A stretch of 23,732 nt of DNA from JAVBLP01 sp052034625 (GCA_052034625.1 JBPOII010000018.1:1-23732), one strand, 5' to 3'; shown: positions 21,001 through 22,827, counted from the first letter of the stretch. Program-made: numbers and translations. Notes: generated by a model not told the origin, from the letters alone.

Positions 21001-21324
21001 AAAGTAGACATAATAAAGGCACAGTTGAAGATAAGCAAAGCTGTAAACAGTAAGAGTGCGATAAAGTTGTTGAAAGATAAATTAGAGCCTCTAGCGGAAG
21101 TAAAAGCGAAAGAGTTTGGAGACGCAATAAAAGAGTTGAAGAAAGAGATAGAGAAAGAAGAAAAGATAAGTGTAAGAGAAAAGCTGGTAGCATTGGCAAC
21201 CGGAGATAAAAAGATGATAGATAACATATTGCCTGGACTTGGAAGCGACACATGGGTAGACAGAGGAGCCAGGGGCAAGATGATGTCGCCGATGATGACA
21301 AGAGCACTAGCTGCTTCAGCTTAA
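1..21324 (+). CDS. Giant multidomain exported protein with three C39-like domains and a SecA-like ATPase (5' end outside or wrapped)
   Basis: One uninterrupted frame from base 1 to a TAA at 21322-21324, at least 7,107 residues. No start is needed at the left edge: the frame is open from base 1 and encodes the body of a signal peptide. The identical sequence at 23638-23732 shows the likely start, ATG at 23602, which would add 12 residues. The TTG at 64 lies inside the hydrophobic core of the signal peptide and is not a credible start. Domains in order: signal peptide, C39-like 1, beta-hairpin repeats, coiled coil, mixed region, hairpin and coiled coil 2, C39-like 2, 11-residue repeat, beta-rich region with YD-like motifs, hydrophobic cluster, helical region, SecA-like ATPase, C39-like 3; each has its own entry. 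The mature protein has only about eight cysteines, three at putative catalytic positions. A surface role in adhesion, predation or host interaction is inferred from what I recall of Omnitrophota giant proteins, not shown by a recognised binding domain. The reading frame is certain; the function is unknown. Confidence 0.93.
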   Translation, partial: TYWKKNIFTKSVSVLVAACFILNIFNLPAFAEDPLYKKIKDQETKISVYAEDVDGSVSVAQNRDKIVLVHDGVIYEKKDKKSSGYSEHAELERKISEGKISESDLNNKLVKEYTPVGNWDGKEVTNVTRMGAKQEYKRIIEAKLAASGVTAAKKETSVGFFEGTIEKVKDFVTGFNKGSEEDQTKDGSVTDDKVNDGEQKEESVAESKASEKDQKKESVAEDKVSKEESLTELVTKDENATESEEKTEDKYEYDQGMLEDLANKTGKTTDEIEKMLEEARKDSHATDLEQGIEQGTTFDKAMSVLKDFLANGGQVVNCAAEALSTVLNMTNKGLLGFQAILADVSAGLFTKDKIDGDQVLTSASAIKSVMHSYGRTSAEGYGLGLEEFMSGLGEGESGILWVDGDHFITVSKDEEGNFNVIDPNRNNGEAEVYSASEFEKLLSGEEAETVDGKKTEGYQLERDAEGNVLVKTVTDSYGVKEAAGKDGVLSDKEMSEITGAKLVPQTVTVTKTGTRTETRTGTRTETRTGTREVTSTDEDGNTTTTTEEYEYEVEVEYQYEVEVEYTYEVEETIMVEVPDDDEKEQEKSETQKAAEEAKLRAEKEAEEAKIKAEKERLEAEIAARNAEREEQARKDALEGKNTIKDENGQEIKKEITKERAEEIKEEQDKKEKELQKEVEKKEEDLKKATEEQQSKEKFLETITPLTDAIVEEEKAKSNLTALTGGDEKELEAAKQAYITAAEKTGAIADKTIADLKASGNKEEANKFEKMTMEGVVYGGHPQKDYTKPNNGLIAQAKKTDAQVNVYVIESDKAIQALKDSVTGKPEDVENIKTQSEKAVLAAEAALEAMANSGNGDKTNKFIESVKEQIGHKENRGYMAQKSVEEYIKEGTEVYLVENKLKAAIEQVKTGENPDWTNLKTTFKEYNDAALKFTHNKEIVDEKLNGVLEAINAEGVSIRDKNGQRKDNDKIINEGIGIYYKEKDLIASEAKIGEQEKKFNESEKAWTEAITKYINGDITDAEYEAAKNNRDLERNALQAVIDEVDAKADVLKKAQENAGYDSASIEDSKKEHQVSAQAKQTMANLDANANNLAANEIMSASNDYAAAAEKLSQQNFNDITEAQNKYLRALNVLAQTTETFNKTIDKNYEEDFAKSKKEQQSAAVGKTIEEAHTKVAESVEKSVLSANTLLKDPSITDVVKEQAKNVLNFIASSGVQMFETLTNTAIKLQGEISNRVRAVANRASLSSQGIIVDTKTGTITQTQHSLNFDENDQINVYGDRTINFDASKLSLDAYNTFANAVAEGGLEAGADYLKMQQMFKSETLTDKSGNQIYTDSYIKGDATTAVLTRTYADGKTDVVIEGFDILGNRKSTQQIFATTALKEGEQASAVNLKNLDFTLDGLNLTYLKQATSYENITDKDGNKFKNAVTAYFGADGKPIGGTETIYDSNGVAVNKSGVSIGAEALTPNFIEIQKLLSEIQNAKPETQEDVDALNKKIEKLNSLIGVDEEEEKGETAKEGEDTEAAEEESFETQSNHFQKYYDILTKIGDQKVEKEGVYDGFAYFQDGGIDLTKLTYYNQGQSADENYAYKWTKVNDEFAFVLTSDFTVEDHKVLTKEGANVKLEAGKYSIEGTVSAKTEDWGNLKNINTDPQSAYIAETFGKQTVATYNGVTFDKEKGFSGGDFSDSKKNSILTDEGYTTGVQVNQSTGEIVIDQDAKKRTLNYSASLVRAEYDYEAAKANNETKEKISQTERNLINVIFKENGLTDAKAKDLGFESVDSLKSQGALAGNRAEGYYFQVEKTLTDKERKDKIAQLASLNKEFTSIEGFDDAIRTVTQITTASTLQTLMSVDEPKDSAFFMVKSKDENGKEVNGYLLDVVLTFDNNDKLAMYDYFYVPEKQAEEPKVGSIRDVLAPVIKSKVETRTTIKDGEAVQYEVVVDYVTYENKRERVTAEDKNRTEEEQKAFDEAETAKFYADKAILENEVAKNNLQYEKEAREAAIKGENLLKDSKGNILTKKVTSEAVLKEEASFKERISKLETNIVNTTILAQASLQMSLEKASKVEEIAKAKFETAKDADKTAADKEYQDLKAKTEKERTMLEKLTGDFMNLGGNSEQYKDVDKGLVNKAITYLSNVIKNGGSVVNCATDALSNVLGEGVSKAATAMQAVAIDIASGAFFTNNQVDDKNASQVMISMDAMSQILKEKGKYNGYAVKGTDGVLEGLKNGDIILNVKMKDENGAEKGHYITVSSDKDGNIIIKDVNKEAVTLSKEQIDAYSSEGKDLLSSYLKGVYNWESGSMLAMGDLKNATKMELKDLQSTSGAGLWNKAKNAVKKATNTVKNTAKKVTNTVKNTAKKAVNTVKNTAKKAVNTVKNTAKKAVNTVKNTAKKAVNTVKNTAKKAVNTVKNSVKKVANTVKNTVKKVANTVKNTVKKVANTVKNTVKKVANTVKNTVKKVASTVKNTVKSAINTVKNTVKNIANKVVNTVKNGINTAKNVVQKIGNGIKAGFAKAGQVFTSAVNGIKAIPGKVVAAGKTLVNGAVGIYQGIRQEFNNIGDVFKSGRELRAKEVKLDEMTKNYPQDAKNAATDYAEGRITKEEFVKRLGDNSVTRDEALKLADEIDTDKVNYRGKKDELSWFGKGVVSLFGPRVSEGETKPVTIAALEQADKDIQAHGIKIHSDSSEAYKGDLDNASNITAPQLKGSQEKYTRSIDILNLLTDKTNQGLDRYYPPQVAATKKQANTEEVAAKVLSVQEGVNTSLEGAVKSVHDKMSAGTVAAPALKQLGEVWDVIGQAGVPMATALTDFSVKLTTDKLKGSFENVKNTAILASQGIVVKGNEVNHYAFNGDQQKGVPTKGVPTTRTIVMNGEQKNNDIKALMVKDGFGAGIDYVKANGYYSSEKFLENNEEKYSAKLAGYNPGDSSKDIPPQIAIEYTFAGDYTDDIYFTGAKKGDHKILTESFDANSNVTMGVVYNTIPVPDKEDEKYVGKYTTNSGLEIKLPSAMLGDVERVTGWTKNNDGSMTADSVEFKDGEPSAFETAQVLYKDGTRIVLGERSDLRDAIITPGSKSQSSGSGSSEPTIVDKYATILKSTESLKIEGRDYKVFDLVSNDHIDASKIQTLQFGTGRAPALVSSYVDAKTGQTVVIRAEASIVNGKQVGILYDEALGWRDSWKLGTGDRSNGIVVAYDSAGRPIVEAKGITFTNENNIRDYALKNDGESIKYYEYGEKTVSGNETKEVTFSTRNVKVGNINDITSVTGSFAIPSKNSVIETITEKDTAGDIVRTKTVEIENVTITDGKYNPNEEISNRYFREYNASNELVFAKDSYAKDATISPGVVAREYGSSVVDPTSDQDYIKLSERTDFEWTVDPNGSGLILKNDVAVNGTFFHNQQGANGPEVVSGKLVDGVFKAGPSGQALLHGEVEIGAKAFEISKAAPASSGQDGTPPSNKTPDSKTNAVVVESEKAYSVSDGVLSIRDGVFVVMGNGSQFKTGSDIIGLGKIKEGYAVFDGTLDENGNRVFKAGSSGVLKVEGSNGVNYSIDTEGVRTQLFKKEDSNLLTNDKQKIVEVNGKQYIVNVDDGKDKAGGWFGIGSDNDVNIDGKWYDESKLQEIVEINDAEGNGTGVYIGVYKNQMVDGDKAGWSAEDDIKVSVGGKTYAVDVDGRLTAAALPKDIKATVSSQYINNGEEFEISLSDFRGGASDKFRPVNIGEDSTIYVPTSALAGKSEHFTVTTSDGSKVEITMKHQAYGSSEITIKGNGINYTNATKGQIYDEAGNEYSYTTIDNLLNGKKHTLLSGKNNSQSLAIEFNKEGSIVLHQGHGDVIDNVTKYEYSANGAGKLTYFTDFEKDSQGQNRFTMDVRAWDKDNKTVMTENMSAIWSGKMSEVGRAKDLTITEDRPGSRTYYASDGSINSHTEFYGKLTNIQYEKSSIKSFKPENYTEITTRSDGSVEKVTYNGYASDSKITYKVIDNVSYLEDITSVTKTTQTGKRSILNGEAAQGKSISERLGAIEYSGGSKIEDIKVLDQTVKKINVTYTDPKTGQDTTAKAITTTTHKQVIETTIKNSNNSEVRTRSELETPEVRSIVFDKQNRIIMETQDGGVHKITALNSVEGMNGSDGIKEGQILSHGKTDKIVSYNYDDKGSVEINSVEHKYNYLVDPVYVKAFGDAAANGTVEVVISNKKGNIISTETVESMVFGLDNNENVDLRKMNTDAKFAHDISFSQTLSFQDKDIPAKAFTSKKEMLNFIDTLGDEELSSVAQNMTEDQIRLMLTCDNYTIYSSKADLIAKTVNVDIHSATTSEYGVDGRVTKKITSGENYQYELAGNFAVTDISKVKNLNFTAYGLSTSKVTVDNAGFALAENSLKANSMIRTDILNGTNNILGALQSHSVYERVETNFVYDNLGRAVSNDFTETVNGQKYQGSIETKYTNNGPNAMVTSVTTINKSVVDKNGNVVSSLKPQVQDMVSVSHSHLGKADIMDLNLTAVNMYDDIGFARDSQIYKRDELRNTIIAAAVTTVYVAASVALAVVTFGSSALIQLSVTTALAAAAALAAIPSVYLGMKRGMDAVSVGDTQKAAMEFAFVALDFALLAGAWVQGIRFTNAFKAAGNTVHAGMATSEEMGKYSAHKAVKAAEAAVNANKAKAASRLAKAKQLLPNKVVRVDRYLMPLGKTLADSGSNAFVRGVGTLLQSKAVNIAASLGVSLGRNIVTANIIEGVINRLGGSELTDTSLFKALKTIYIASFMFDKDIANLAKADDVVEAGLDRALKTAQEAKELGIYPERITFKSISEAAGELSSIVREGYAKNGIRGGLSAYGNFVKEGFVNSFKNFWTHTLGSGQGVFSNTFLNSADNFLATSLKHTPDMMSNIAKFQLILNGVGGAINTQLYESLGVTFGDLVGLEVFNNIPVFTSLEDMAEQMAGMTANTLTSKEMIIFSFATPLLTTVVSPILNSIPGLGAVSRAMNKYGEKFETGSRNFASTFYEENIKEELLGNVFAWVPNQGLREMLQECFDGTPGGSFDMSMVNGLNTANAQMKMSPMETITSRDTTQAQKVQAANDLMAMTNAMGGSAANVDGLISAIVLNGAQPLSVNDVAGYMSSRTGLSVDAVMKVGSQSQVDVLRNSSSQTERSAAAQRIAERAGLSGEYLTNAVNRLSDSATIADNSIEATLAAQIAAQKYYNGSEQKKKLSDEQIKRVEAIAESYASKLSLGELSYVVSNGAAPLVEMFDNINTEYGGYENIDFKSMKNAELRSFFATMSNTQLSDFIEAMGMQLQVVPFSPLSNYKALNAATNELSRSGDFRSSVSKQIESIVDDTRKANEGKTEIEINEAVIAKLNDYKKASEGTPLRERGIIETFVNRTVEGLTSQNLMLQNASQGDPVVKQISKDLQNVLSADMTQQQEQAKKLVNDSERFDRMMKEVGAFDKVQSERLNELADKINRGGELTASDADAVQDLFVLEATVAISDVLKGQMYDAIVTKVGEVDPKAAQRFEELAKMIKDGKGSTEYEKEIDSYETKYSIPFAPIAAINGFREGQMAAFEHIVKATIVDRQQPNIKGYCEQLQTAGGKSLIGAFALEFLKSLPDVDLSGKMITWLTNEDGNVGDLSKHAEFIFGENFGGVLDQAKIDDLQNSSQKEEGALRKAFEKASIAIMTYSTWSSLFSSSMATLLAYSSDASQDVKDIAEHNRAILKAAGIELTLTEKNGETKVQFKDSTQAREAIDILLQKGQGLEKTDIPLEKISMMVGDEFDYAYTIPASALASAAGTYSSTSQFVDYYNYLLKAVNNKEALTKEQQEALAAKYGIFGISTEQIRADMQLSVPQLEAKLGLYSDISSEIKDITNNGQSKINTAEREKLISKYSSDQRAIDIVEGSIEKVIDAQIESMRMLNVYGQLLDGIEIDGKKYTIAGLVAARAEDKGGYGINKNNLVSSEAIESASARDEQMKDTLTEDEIKRGETHKTVKMEEVLNPIVDATVGRELATERQETDSQVEKFKSDEEFNKVVDAMCDRIMEQNPGLFNSKTDIKETILTGMSAYEMFALKEAELGTGGYIVDTDPISGKKVVKITNNGKAVDNLNMPGMWAIEMAEGCKDISKPSIETFISSKEAIAAFEWSIGFSGTFSEAVKGIVKDLQFAEIGGTKAGALNLGVTSALVRDQSNIADVIFNTHKGFNEKGAASVEFILTPNSDITESMVRQLRDKGVSAEQIASLSVKNLDSDLDRFAKDAKNHSNASYRNAVKEVIGDKDISKMSLQEKLSMMTELVKVKVKAGLATYIVLDVDNGGRGLNFSNMKGAFDSIKALNDVKVQDGVRQQQKIQATLWAVNFEKMDATQYEQALGRLDHRGVKVSRFNDAFYHRDIVQITSVESTRENKVIRDAVGGGDYSIDAILKALPDVQYQNEQDKLAKAGNVSMTSQYSASREKVTPISRQQAQSIFESYGFSAQSASNAVETIISQVNKGKADTGMSDLTEKETIAVENYAKFLSMSKGLISDYDPVKFNDYYMSEAAARNDIINGDVSKSLESIKTSGFTTTEQFDKLSNAVAKVETEYPAALENYQDIVSGMNEKEQALLQTAQEGGKLGFFDSRTLNKTGITQAAEELNRIAQSFEEVSQNSGLVLDRSSGEVGYGKLVLPAAQPSTVPSTDIEFAGEDIGSTIDVIDQLPESLKPVNAGATAAVETVTNIASPATELITDTFVSPVISAENGAELTNGEICLVTATDAINKVLSPISIADALLSPESVTEKTPADTLAAAGLNEENALPMGILNILEMEGVVILPEELSGIDFESVGSEGMIAYLNKGTEIGHAVAVVGISEGMVTYIDKVDGETVKETISMDEFKKLGYEGLAWVDAKTQKGYDLKNQEVDVKGTVVTELFGEKMGSIIVNGLMKAQEIDKGLMYVLNIWSDVKAMSERLEVGLEDVRNDNLLDITKKDGITIGENKINEGYVNATLEVYDALQNKKLSVGEAEVEIILLSTVRDLLIMVNKGGEKQGSMIAMLNDQDLTEKKVDIIKAQLKISKAVNSKSAIKLLKDKLEPLAEVKAKEFGDAIKELKKEIEKEEKISVREKLVALATGDKKMIDNILPGLGSDTWVDRGARGKMMSPMMTRALAASA
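547..765 (+). other. Acidic low-complexity linker in the giant protein
   Basis: About 70 residues made almost wholly of E, K, D, S, T, V and A. Degenerate repeats of the type (E/D)-K-V-(S/N) and ESVAE recur (ESVAESKAS, ESVAEDKVS). No hydrophobic core is visible, so it is predicted disordered or loosely helical. It separates the N-terminal mature segment from the first C39-like domain and probably acts as a spacer. No family recognised. Confidence 0.6.
892..1340 (+). other. C39-like papain-fold cysteine peptidase domain 1
   Basis: Candidate catalytic residues are Cys at 952-954 (GGQVVNCAAEAL), His at 1216-1218 (DGDHFITVS) and Asp at 1264-1266 (FNVIDPN). The Cys-His distance is 88 residues. 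The His-Asp distance is exactly 16, as in the C39 bacteriocin-processing peptidases (H-x15-D followed by P). The family's conserved Gln before the Cys sits at an unusual position (C-4) and the usual CG is CA, so the oxyanion hole is uncertain. By family knowledge C39 enzymes cut leader peptides after Gly-Gly. Whether this copy cleaves this protein, cleaves others, or is an inactive binding domain is not known. Confidence 0.65.
1507..1731 (+). repeat. Two adjacent 24-bp (8-residue) repeats forming a predicted long beta-hairpin
   Basis: A first strand carries TGTRTETR twice plus a partial third copy (1534-1593). A DEDGN turn (about 1609-1623) follows, then a Thr run, then a strand carrying YEVEVEYQ/YEVEVEYT plus a partial copy (1651-1713). 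Both strands alternate side chains strictly. The first is Thr/Arg-rich, the second Glu/Val/Tyr-rich, so they can pair as an extended hairpin with opposite charges facing. A shorter relative lies at 5743-5832. The 24-bp units are near-identical at the DNA level, so copy number could vary. Confidence 0.75.
1732..2110 (+). other. Charged coiled-coil region 1
   Basis: Runs of heptad-like E/K/A/R sequence (AEEAKLRAEKEAEEAKIKAE and similar) predict a long coiled coil or single alpha-helix. It is interrupted at about 1912-1968 by EGKNTIKDENGQEIKKEIT, probably a short helix-turn-strand element. The segment 1864-1968 aligns without gaps to 5953-6057 in the second module. Likely a rigid spacer. Confidence 0.75.
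2111..5740 (+). other. Helical stalk followed by a mixed alpha/beta region (function unknown)
   Basis: From about 2111 to 3720 the protein is rich in A, E, K, N and Q without prolines, predicted mostly helical. From 3720 a more globular portion begins. SSQGIIV (3733-3753) and GLEAGADYLK (3911-3940) recur near 8476 and 8638, marking a duplicated domain. YD-like turns occur (FDILGNR near 4084; YDSNGVA near 4333). An acidic patch lies at 4510-4590. The part up to 5740 has alternating strands such as NGYLLDVVLTFDNND. No named family recognised. Confidence 0.55.
5743..6369 (+). other. Second hairpin plus coiled coil (duplicate of the first)
   Basis: ETRTTIKDGE..VQYEVVVDYVTYE (5743-5832) is a shorter form of the TGTRTETR/YEVEVEY hairpin. 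It is followed, as in the first copy, by a charged helix (5833-6060). The stretch 5953-6057 matches 1864-1968 at about 13 of 35 positions, with shared landmarks EAR..A..G.N..KD..G and a final Thr. A further helix leads into the second C39-like domain. Confidence 0.65.
6370..6870 (+). other. C39-like papain-fold cysteine peptidase domain 2
   Basis: Candidate triad: Cys 6430-6432 (GGSVVNCATDAL), His 6727-6729 (KGHYITVS) and Asp 6775-6777 (IIIKDVN). Cys-His spacing is 99 and His-Asp again exactly 16. The 30 residues at 6370-6459 share 16 identities with 892-981 of domain 1, so the two are duplicates. The Gln before Cys in domain 1 is Ser here, so activity may differ between copies. It is followed closely by the 11-residue repeat array. 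Confidence 0.65.
6994..7488 (+). repeat. 33-bp tandem repeat array encoding 11-residue amphipathic helices
   Basis: About 13 clear and 2 degenerate copies of a 33-bp unit, in register from 6994. Units 1-7 follow KKAVNTVKNTA; units 8-12 follow KKVANTVKNTV; the last ones decay (KSAINTVKNTV, KNIANKVVNTV). Several neighbours are almost identical in DNA, indicating two recent amplification waves. An 11-residue period makes three helical turns (11/3), as in group 3 LEA proteins and the synuclein repeats. With Lys lines beside a Val/Ala face, a peripheral membrane-binding or right-handed coiled-coil helix is likely. Copy number is expected to vary between strains. Confidence 0.95.
7489..8900 (+). 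other. Linker helices and second copy of the SQGI domain
   Basis: Immediately after the repeats, alternating Gly/Ala/Val/Ile sequence (IGNGIKAGFAKAGQVF onward) continues the amphipathic helix. A charged helical portion with DYAEGRITKEEFVKRLGDN follows (about 7758-7818). ASQGIVV (8476-8496) and GFGAGIDYVK (8638-8667) repeat the landmarks at 3733 and 3911, so this domain is the second copy of the one after coiled coil 1. A tiny duplication, KGVPTKGVPTT, lies at about 8542-8574. Confidence 0.5.
8901..13480 (+). other. Long beta-rich region with scattered YD-like motifs
   Basis: About 1,500 residues dominated by G, N, D, T, S, V and K in short alternating strands. Motifs resembling the YD/RHS repeat (Y-D-x-x-G-R/N) recur at irregular spacing, for example YDSAGRP at 9550-9570 and YDNLGR at 13183-13200; weaker ones include YDEAGNEY and FDKQNRI. 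A local pair of turns, VFKAGPSG (10210-10233) and VFKAGSSG (10546-10569), is 336 bp apart. This fits a beta-solenoid or RHS-like surface scaffold, by analogy only. The motifs are too sparse to call a true RHS core. Confidence 0.45.
13513..13779 (+). other. Cluster of three hydrophobic, probably transmembrane, segments
   Basis: Segment 1 (13513-13575) and segment 2 (13588-13668) are Ala/Val/Leu-rich with no charges. Segment 3 (13717-13779, FAFVALDFALLAGAWVQGI) carries one Asp. They form a hairpin plus one pass. A weaker candidate lies at 14779-14835. If segments 1-3 all cross the membrane and the N-terminus is outside, the C-terminal third returns to the cytoplasm, where the SecA-like domain could use ATP. 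Spontaneously inserting toxin-like helices are an alternative. Confidence 0.65.
13780..16540 (+). other. Helical region between the membrane cluster and the SecA-like ATPase
   Basis: Rich in A, S, N, M, Q and E with few strands and several Gly-containing hydrophobic helices (SLGVSLGRNIV, IIFSFATPLLTTVVSPIL). From about 15100 to 16540 it is a soluble-looking helical bundle with many small segments ending in G-A-P or G-L-S turns. No family recognised. It sits where a helicase-associated N-terminal extension would be and may regulate the ATPase. Confidence 0.4.
16540..19125 (+). other. Divergent SecA-like DEAD ATPase domain
   Basis: The SecA motifs appear in order. Q-motif-like GFREGQMAAF (from 16573). 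Walker A QTAGGKS (16672-16692), where SecA has TGEGKT. MITWLTNEDGNVGDLSKHAEF (from 16756), matching SecA's VTVNDYLA-RD-EWM segment. Walker B DEFD (17221-17232) with MMVG before it. YIVDTDPISGKKV (from 18133) and GMWAIEMAEG (from 18220), matching SecA's VDEFTGR and GLHQAVEAKEG. GFSGT (18328-18342) for GMTGT. VEFILTPNSDITESM (from 18517) for VLVGTVSIEKSE. Motif V GGRGLNF (18826-18846) and motif VI QALGRLDHR (18985-19011), then SRF. Length, about 860 residues, is close to SecA. The catalytic residues appear kept while the surroundings diverge strongly, so ATP binding is plausible. Protein translocation is unproven. A whole ATPase downstream of a signal peptide is unusual. Confidence 0.8.
19126..20085 (+). 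other. Helical linker between SecA-like and third C39-like domains
   Basis: Mostly helical, S/A/E/K/Q-rich sequence, for example QSIFESYGFSAQSASNAVET. From about 19870 it becomes Pro/Ala/Thr/Ser-rich (PAAQPSTVPSTDIEF and following), a probable flexible tether to the C-terminal domain. No family recognised. It is where SecA would carry its helical scaffold and wing domains, but I see no convincing match to them. Confidence 0.4.
20086..20540 (+). other. C39-like papain-fold domain 3, near the C-terminus
   Basis: More diverged than the other two. Cys 20122-20124 (TNGEICLVTATDAI), His 20398-20400 (TEIGHAVAVVGI) and Asp 20446-20448 (VTYIDKVDG). Cys-His spacing is 92 and His-Asp again exactly 16. 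The strand pattern after the His (HAVAVVGISEGMVTYID) is typical of C39 domains. The segment before the Cys lacks the GGxVVN lead of domains 1 and 2. The remaining 260 residues, up to the stop, are mostly charged helix. Confidence 0.55.
20541..21321 (+). other. C-terminal helical tail of the giant protein
   Basis: About 260 residues of Lys/Glu-rich helix (EVEIILLSTVRDLLIMVNKGG; KAKEFGDAIKELKKEIEKEE), ending in a short tail with MMSPMMTRALAASA. No anchoring motif such as LPxTG or an outer-membrane beta-signal is visible. Codon choice here (frequent GAG, AAG, TTG, GCA, GTA) resembles the first 1.7 kb more than the middle of the gene. Confidence 0.5.
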
Positions 21325-21353
21325 TAATCAGAAAAGATAATTTGATAAATAAC

Positions 21354-21386
21354 AAGAATCCCGGGTCAGTAAGACCCGGGATTCTT
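21354..21386. terminator. Intrinsic terminator between convergent genes
   Basis: Perfect 14-bp stem: left arm 21354-21367, loop AGTAA 21368-21372, right arm 21373-21386. It includes a CCCGGG core and is followed by the U-rich ATTCTTCATT. It lies 29 bp after the giant gene's stop. On the opposite strand the stem is followed by GTTATTTATC, so it may also end transcripts of the convergent channel gene, though less efficiently. Confidence 0.9.
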
Positions 21387-21466
21387 ATTCTTCATTGTAT
21401 TATACATCAGAGAATGATTTTGTAAATATTATATCGGTTTTAATAATTCTAAAGAATTTTAAAAAA

Positions 21467-22723
21467 TTAATATTTTTTATTTGGAACAGTTGAAATAATG
21501 TTTTTAAAATTCCAACTGGTAGGGTTTTGAAATACGCGAAGGTCAAACTCTTCTAATACTGATAGAAGATGGTCAAAAAGATCTGATTGATAATTCTCAT
21601 AAGGTATCCAATCTGTTGTAGCTGTAAAACAATAGATTTCCAGAGGAAGTCCTTCAGCTTTGGGACTTAACTGTCTTACCATTCTTATCATTTTATCGTT
21701 TATGTAGGATCTGCTTTTAATATATGCTTCACAATAGGCTCTGTATGTACCAATATTTGTAAGATACCTTCCATTATAGAGATTTTCCTTTATATCATGT
21801 GTGGCATTATATTCATCTATTTCTGTTTCTTTTCTTTCAAGATAACTTTTAATAAGTTCAAATTTTTTAAGGCGTTCAAGCAATTCTTCATCTACAAATT
21901 TTATGCTTTGCATATCAATATTTATGGCTCTTTTTATGCGTCTTCCGCCGGACTCTCTCATTCCTCTCCAATTTATAAATGAGTTTGAGATCAGATCATA
22001 AGCCGGTATTGTAACTATAGTTTTATCCCAATTTTGTACCGATACGGTAGTAAGAGAAATATCTATAACGCTTCCATCCGCATTGTGTTTCGGCATTTCA
22101 ATCCAGTCGCCTATATGCAGCATTTTATTCATTGCAAGTTGCCAGCTTGCCGTTAAACCAAGTATTGTATCTTTGAAAACTATCATAAGGACTGAAGCTA
22201 TCAAACCTAGTGCGGAAATAAAATATGTAGGCTCTTTACCTATAAAAAAAGCAAGAATTATAAGTATTCCAAAGAAATTAACGAATATTTTTATAAATTG
22301 TATAAGCCCCTTGATAGGAATATTCGGATTTCTTCTTAATACTATCATCACTATTGTTAGAATTTTATTGATTATTACAAGTATGCATACTTGAAAATAA
22401 ACAGTAACGATCTGTAATGCTATCTTATTAACAGTTGGATAATTTTCAGGGAAGAATATTTTTGCAGCAAAGAGAGCAATAAACCCGGCTCCAAGATAAC
22501 CGAATGCCGCTAAAAAGTTAGTTCTCTTTATAGCTTTATGCCATAAAGGGTTGGATAGTTTAAAATATTTGCTATGGAGATATTTGTTTGATACTGTTCT
22601 GCAAAAGAACCATACTATATACAAAAAAAGCAAAAACAGTATTATAGCCAGTGTGCCGGCAATCGGCATAATATATTTCCCGGGAGTATTTAGGTCTGTA
22701 AGAAGCTTTATAATAAATTCCAT
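21467..22723 (-). CDS. ybdG: YbdG/MscM-type mechanosensitive channel, MscS family
   Basis: 418 residues, close to the roughly 415 of E. coli YbdG, and similar to it along its length. Five membrane segments are visible, at about residues 18-42, 69-90, 100-129, 141-162 and 166-198. The last is the pore helix (LGLIASVLMIVFKDTILGL). It is followed by the MscS beta-domain signature LHIGDWIEMPKHNADGSVIDI and TTVSVQNWDKTIVTIP, then SGGRRIKR and the C-terminal NIGTFRAY/MVRQLSP/GLPLEIY blocks diagnostic of the YbdG branch. The family opens under membrane tension and releases solutes on hypo-osmotic shock; YbdG has miniature conductance. The inner membrane is the expected site. It is convergent to the giant gene. 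The ATG at 22723 has no obvious Shine-Dalgarno sequence but follows a good promoter at a short distance. No damage seen. Confidence 0.95.
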   Translation of the reverse strand: MEFIIKLLTDLNTPGKYIMPIAGTLAIILFLLFLYIVWFFCRTVSNKYLHSKYFKLSNPLWHKAIKRTNFLAAFGYLGAGFIALFAAKIFFPENYPTVNKIALQIVTVYFQVCILVIINKILTIVMIVLRRNPNIPIKGLIQFIKIFVNFFGILIILAFFIGKEPTYFISALGLIASVLMIVFKDTILGLTASWQLAMNKMLHIGDWIEMPKHNADGSVIDISLTTVSVQNWDKTIVTIPAYDLISNSFINWRGMRESGGRRIKRAINIDMQSIKFVDEELLERLKKFELIKSYLERKETEIDEYNATHDIKENLYNGRYLTNIGTYRAYCEAYIKSRSYINDKMIRMVRQLSPKAEGLPLEIYCFTATTDWIPYENYQSDLFDHLLSVLEEFDLRVFQNPTSWNFKNIISTVPNKKY

Positions 22724-22761
22724 AATAATATATTACAAAAAAATCATTTTTTTTCAAAATT

Positions 22762-22790
22762 ATTAAATATGAAAAAAGGCTGTTTGTAAA
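22762..22790 (-). promoter_or_regulatory. Predicted sigma70-type promoter for the channel gene
   Basis: On the minus strand, TTTACA (22785-22790, 5 of 6 to TTGACA), a 17-bp spacer and TTTAAT (22762-22767, 5 of 6 to TATAAT). The expected start near 22755 gives a leader of about 30 nt to the ATG at 22723. Confidence 0.5.
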
Positions 22791-22827
22791 ATTCACAAAA
22801 AATTTACAAATAAAACAGGCATTTTTT
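22772..22827. repeat. Imperfect inverted repeat in the divergent promoter region
   Basis: Core arms TTTGTAAA (22783-22790) and TTTACAAA (22803-22810) around a 12-nt A-rich centre. They extend outward, with a bulge, through GGCTG against CAGGC to A6 (22772-22777) and T6 (22822-22827). The core arms contain the two divergent -35 boxes, so the symmetry may simply reflect back-to-back promoters. A dimeric regulator site is the alternative. It resembles a terminator hairpin, but no gene ends here. Confidence 0.6.

Noticed and set aside
22083..22394. Plus-strand open frame inside the channel gene
   Set aside because: The minus-strand YbdG match covers the whole interval.
22772..22827. Bidirectional terminator in the divergent region
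   Set aside because: It has A- and T-tracts around a hairpin, but no gene ends there, and its arms are better explained by the two -35 boxes.
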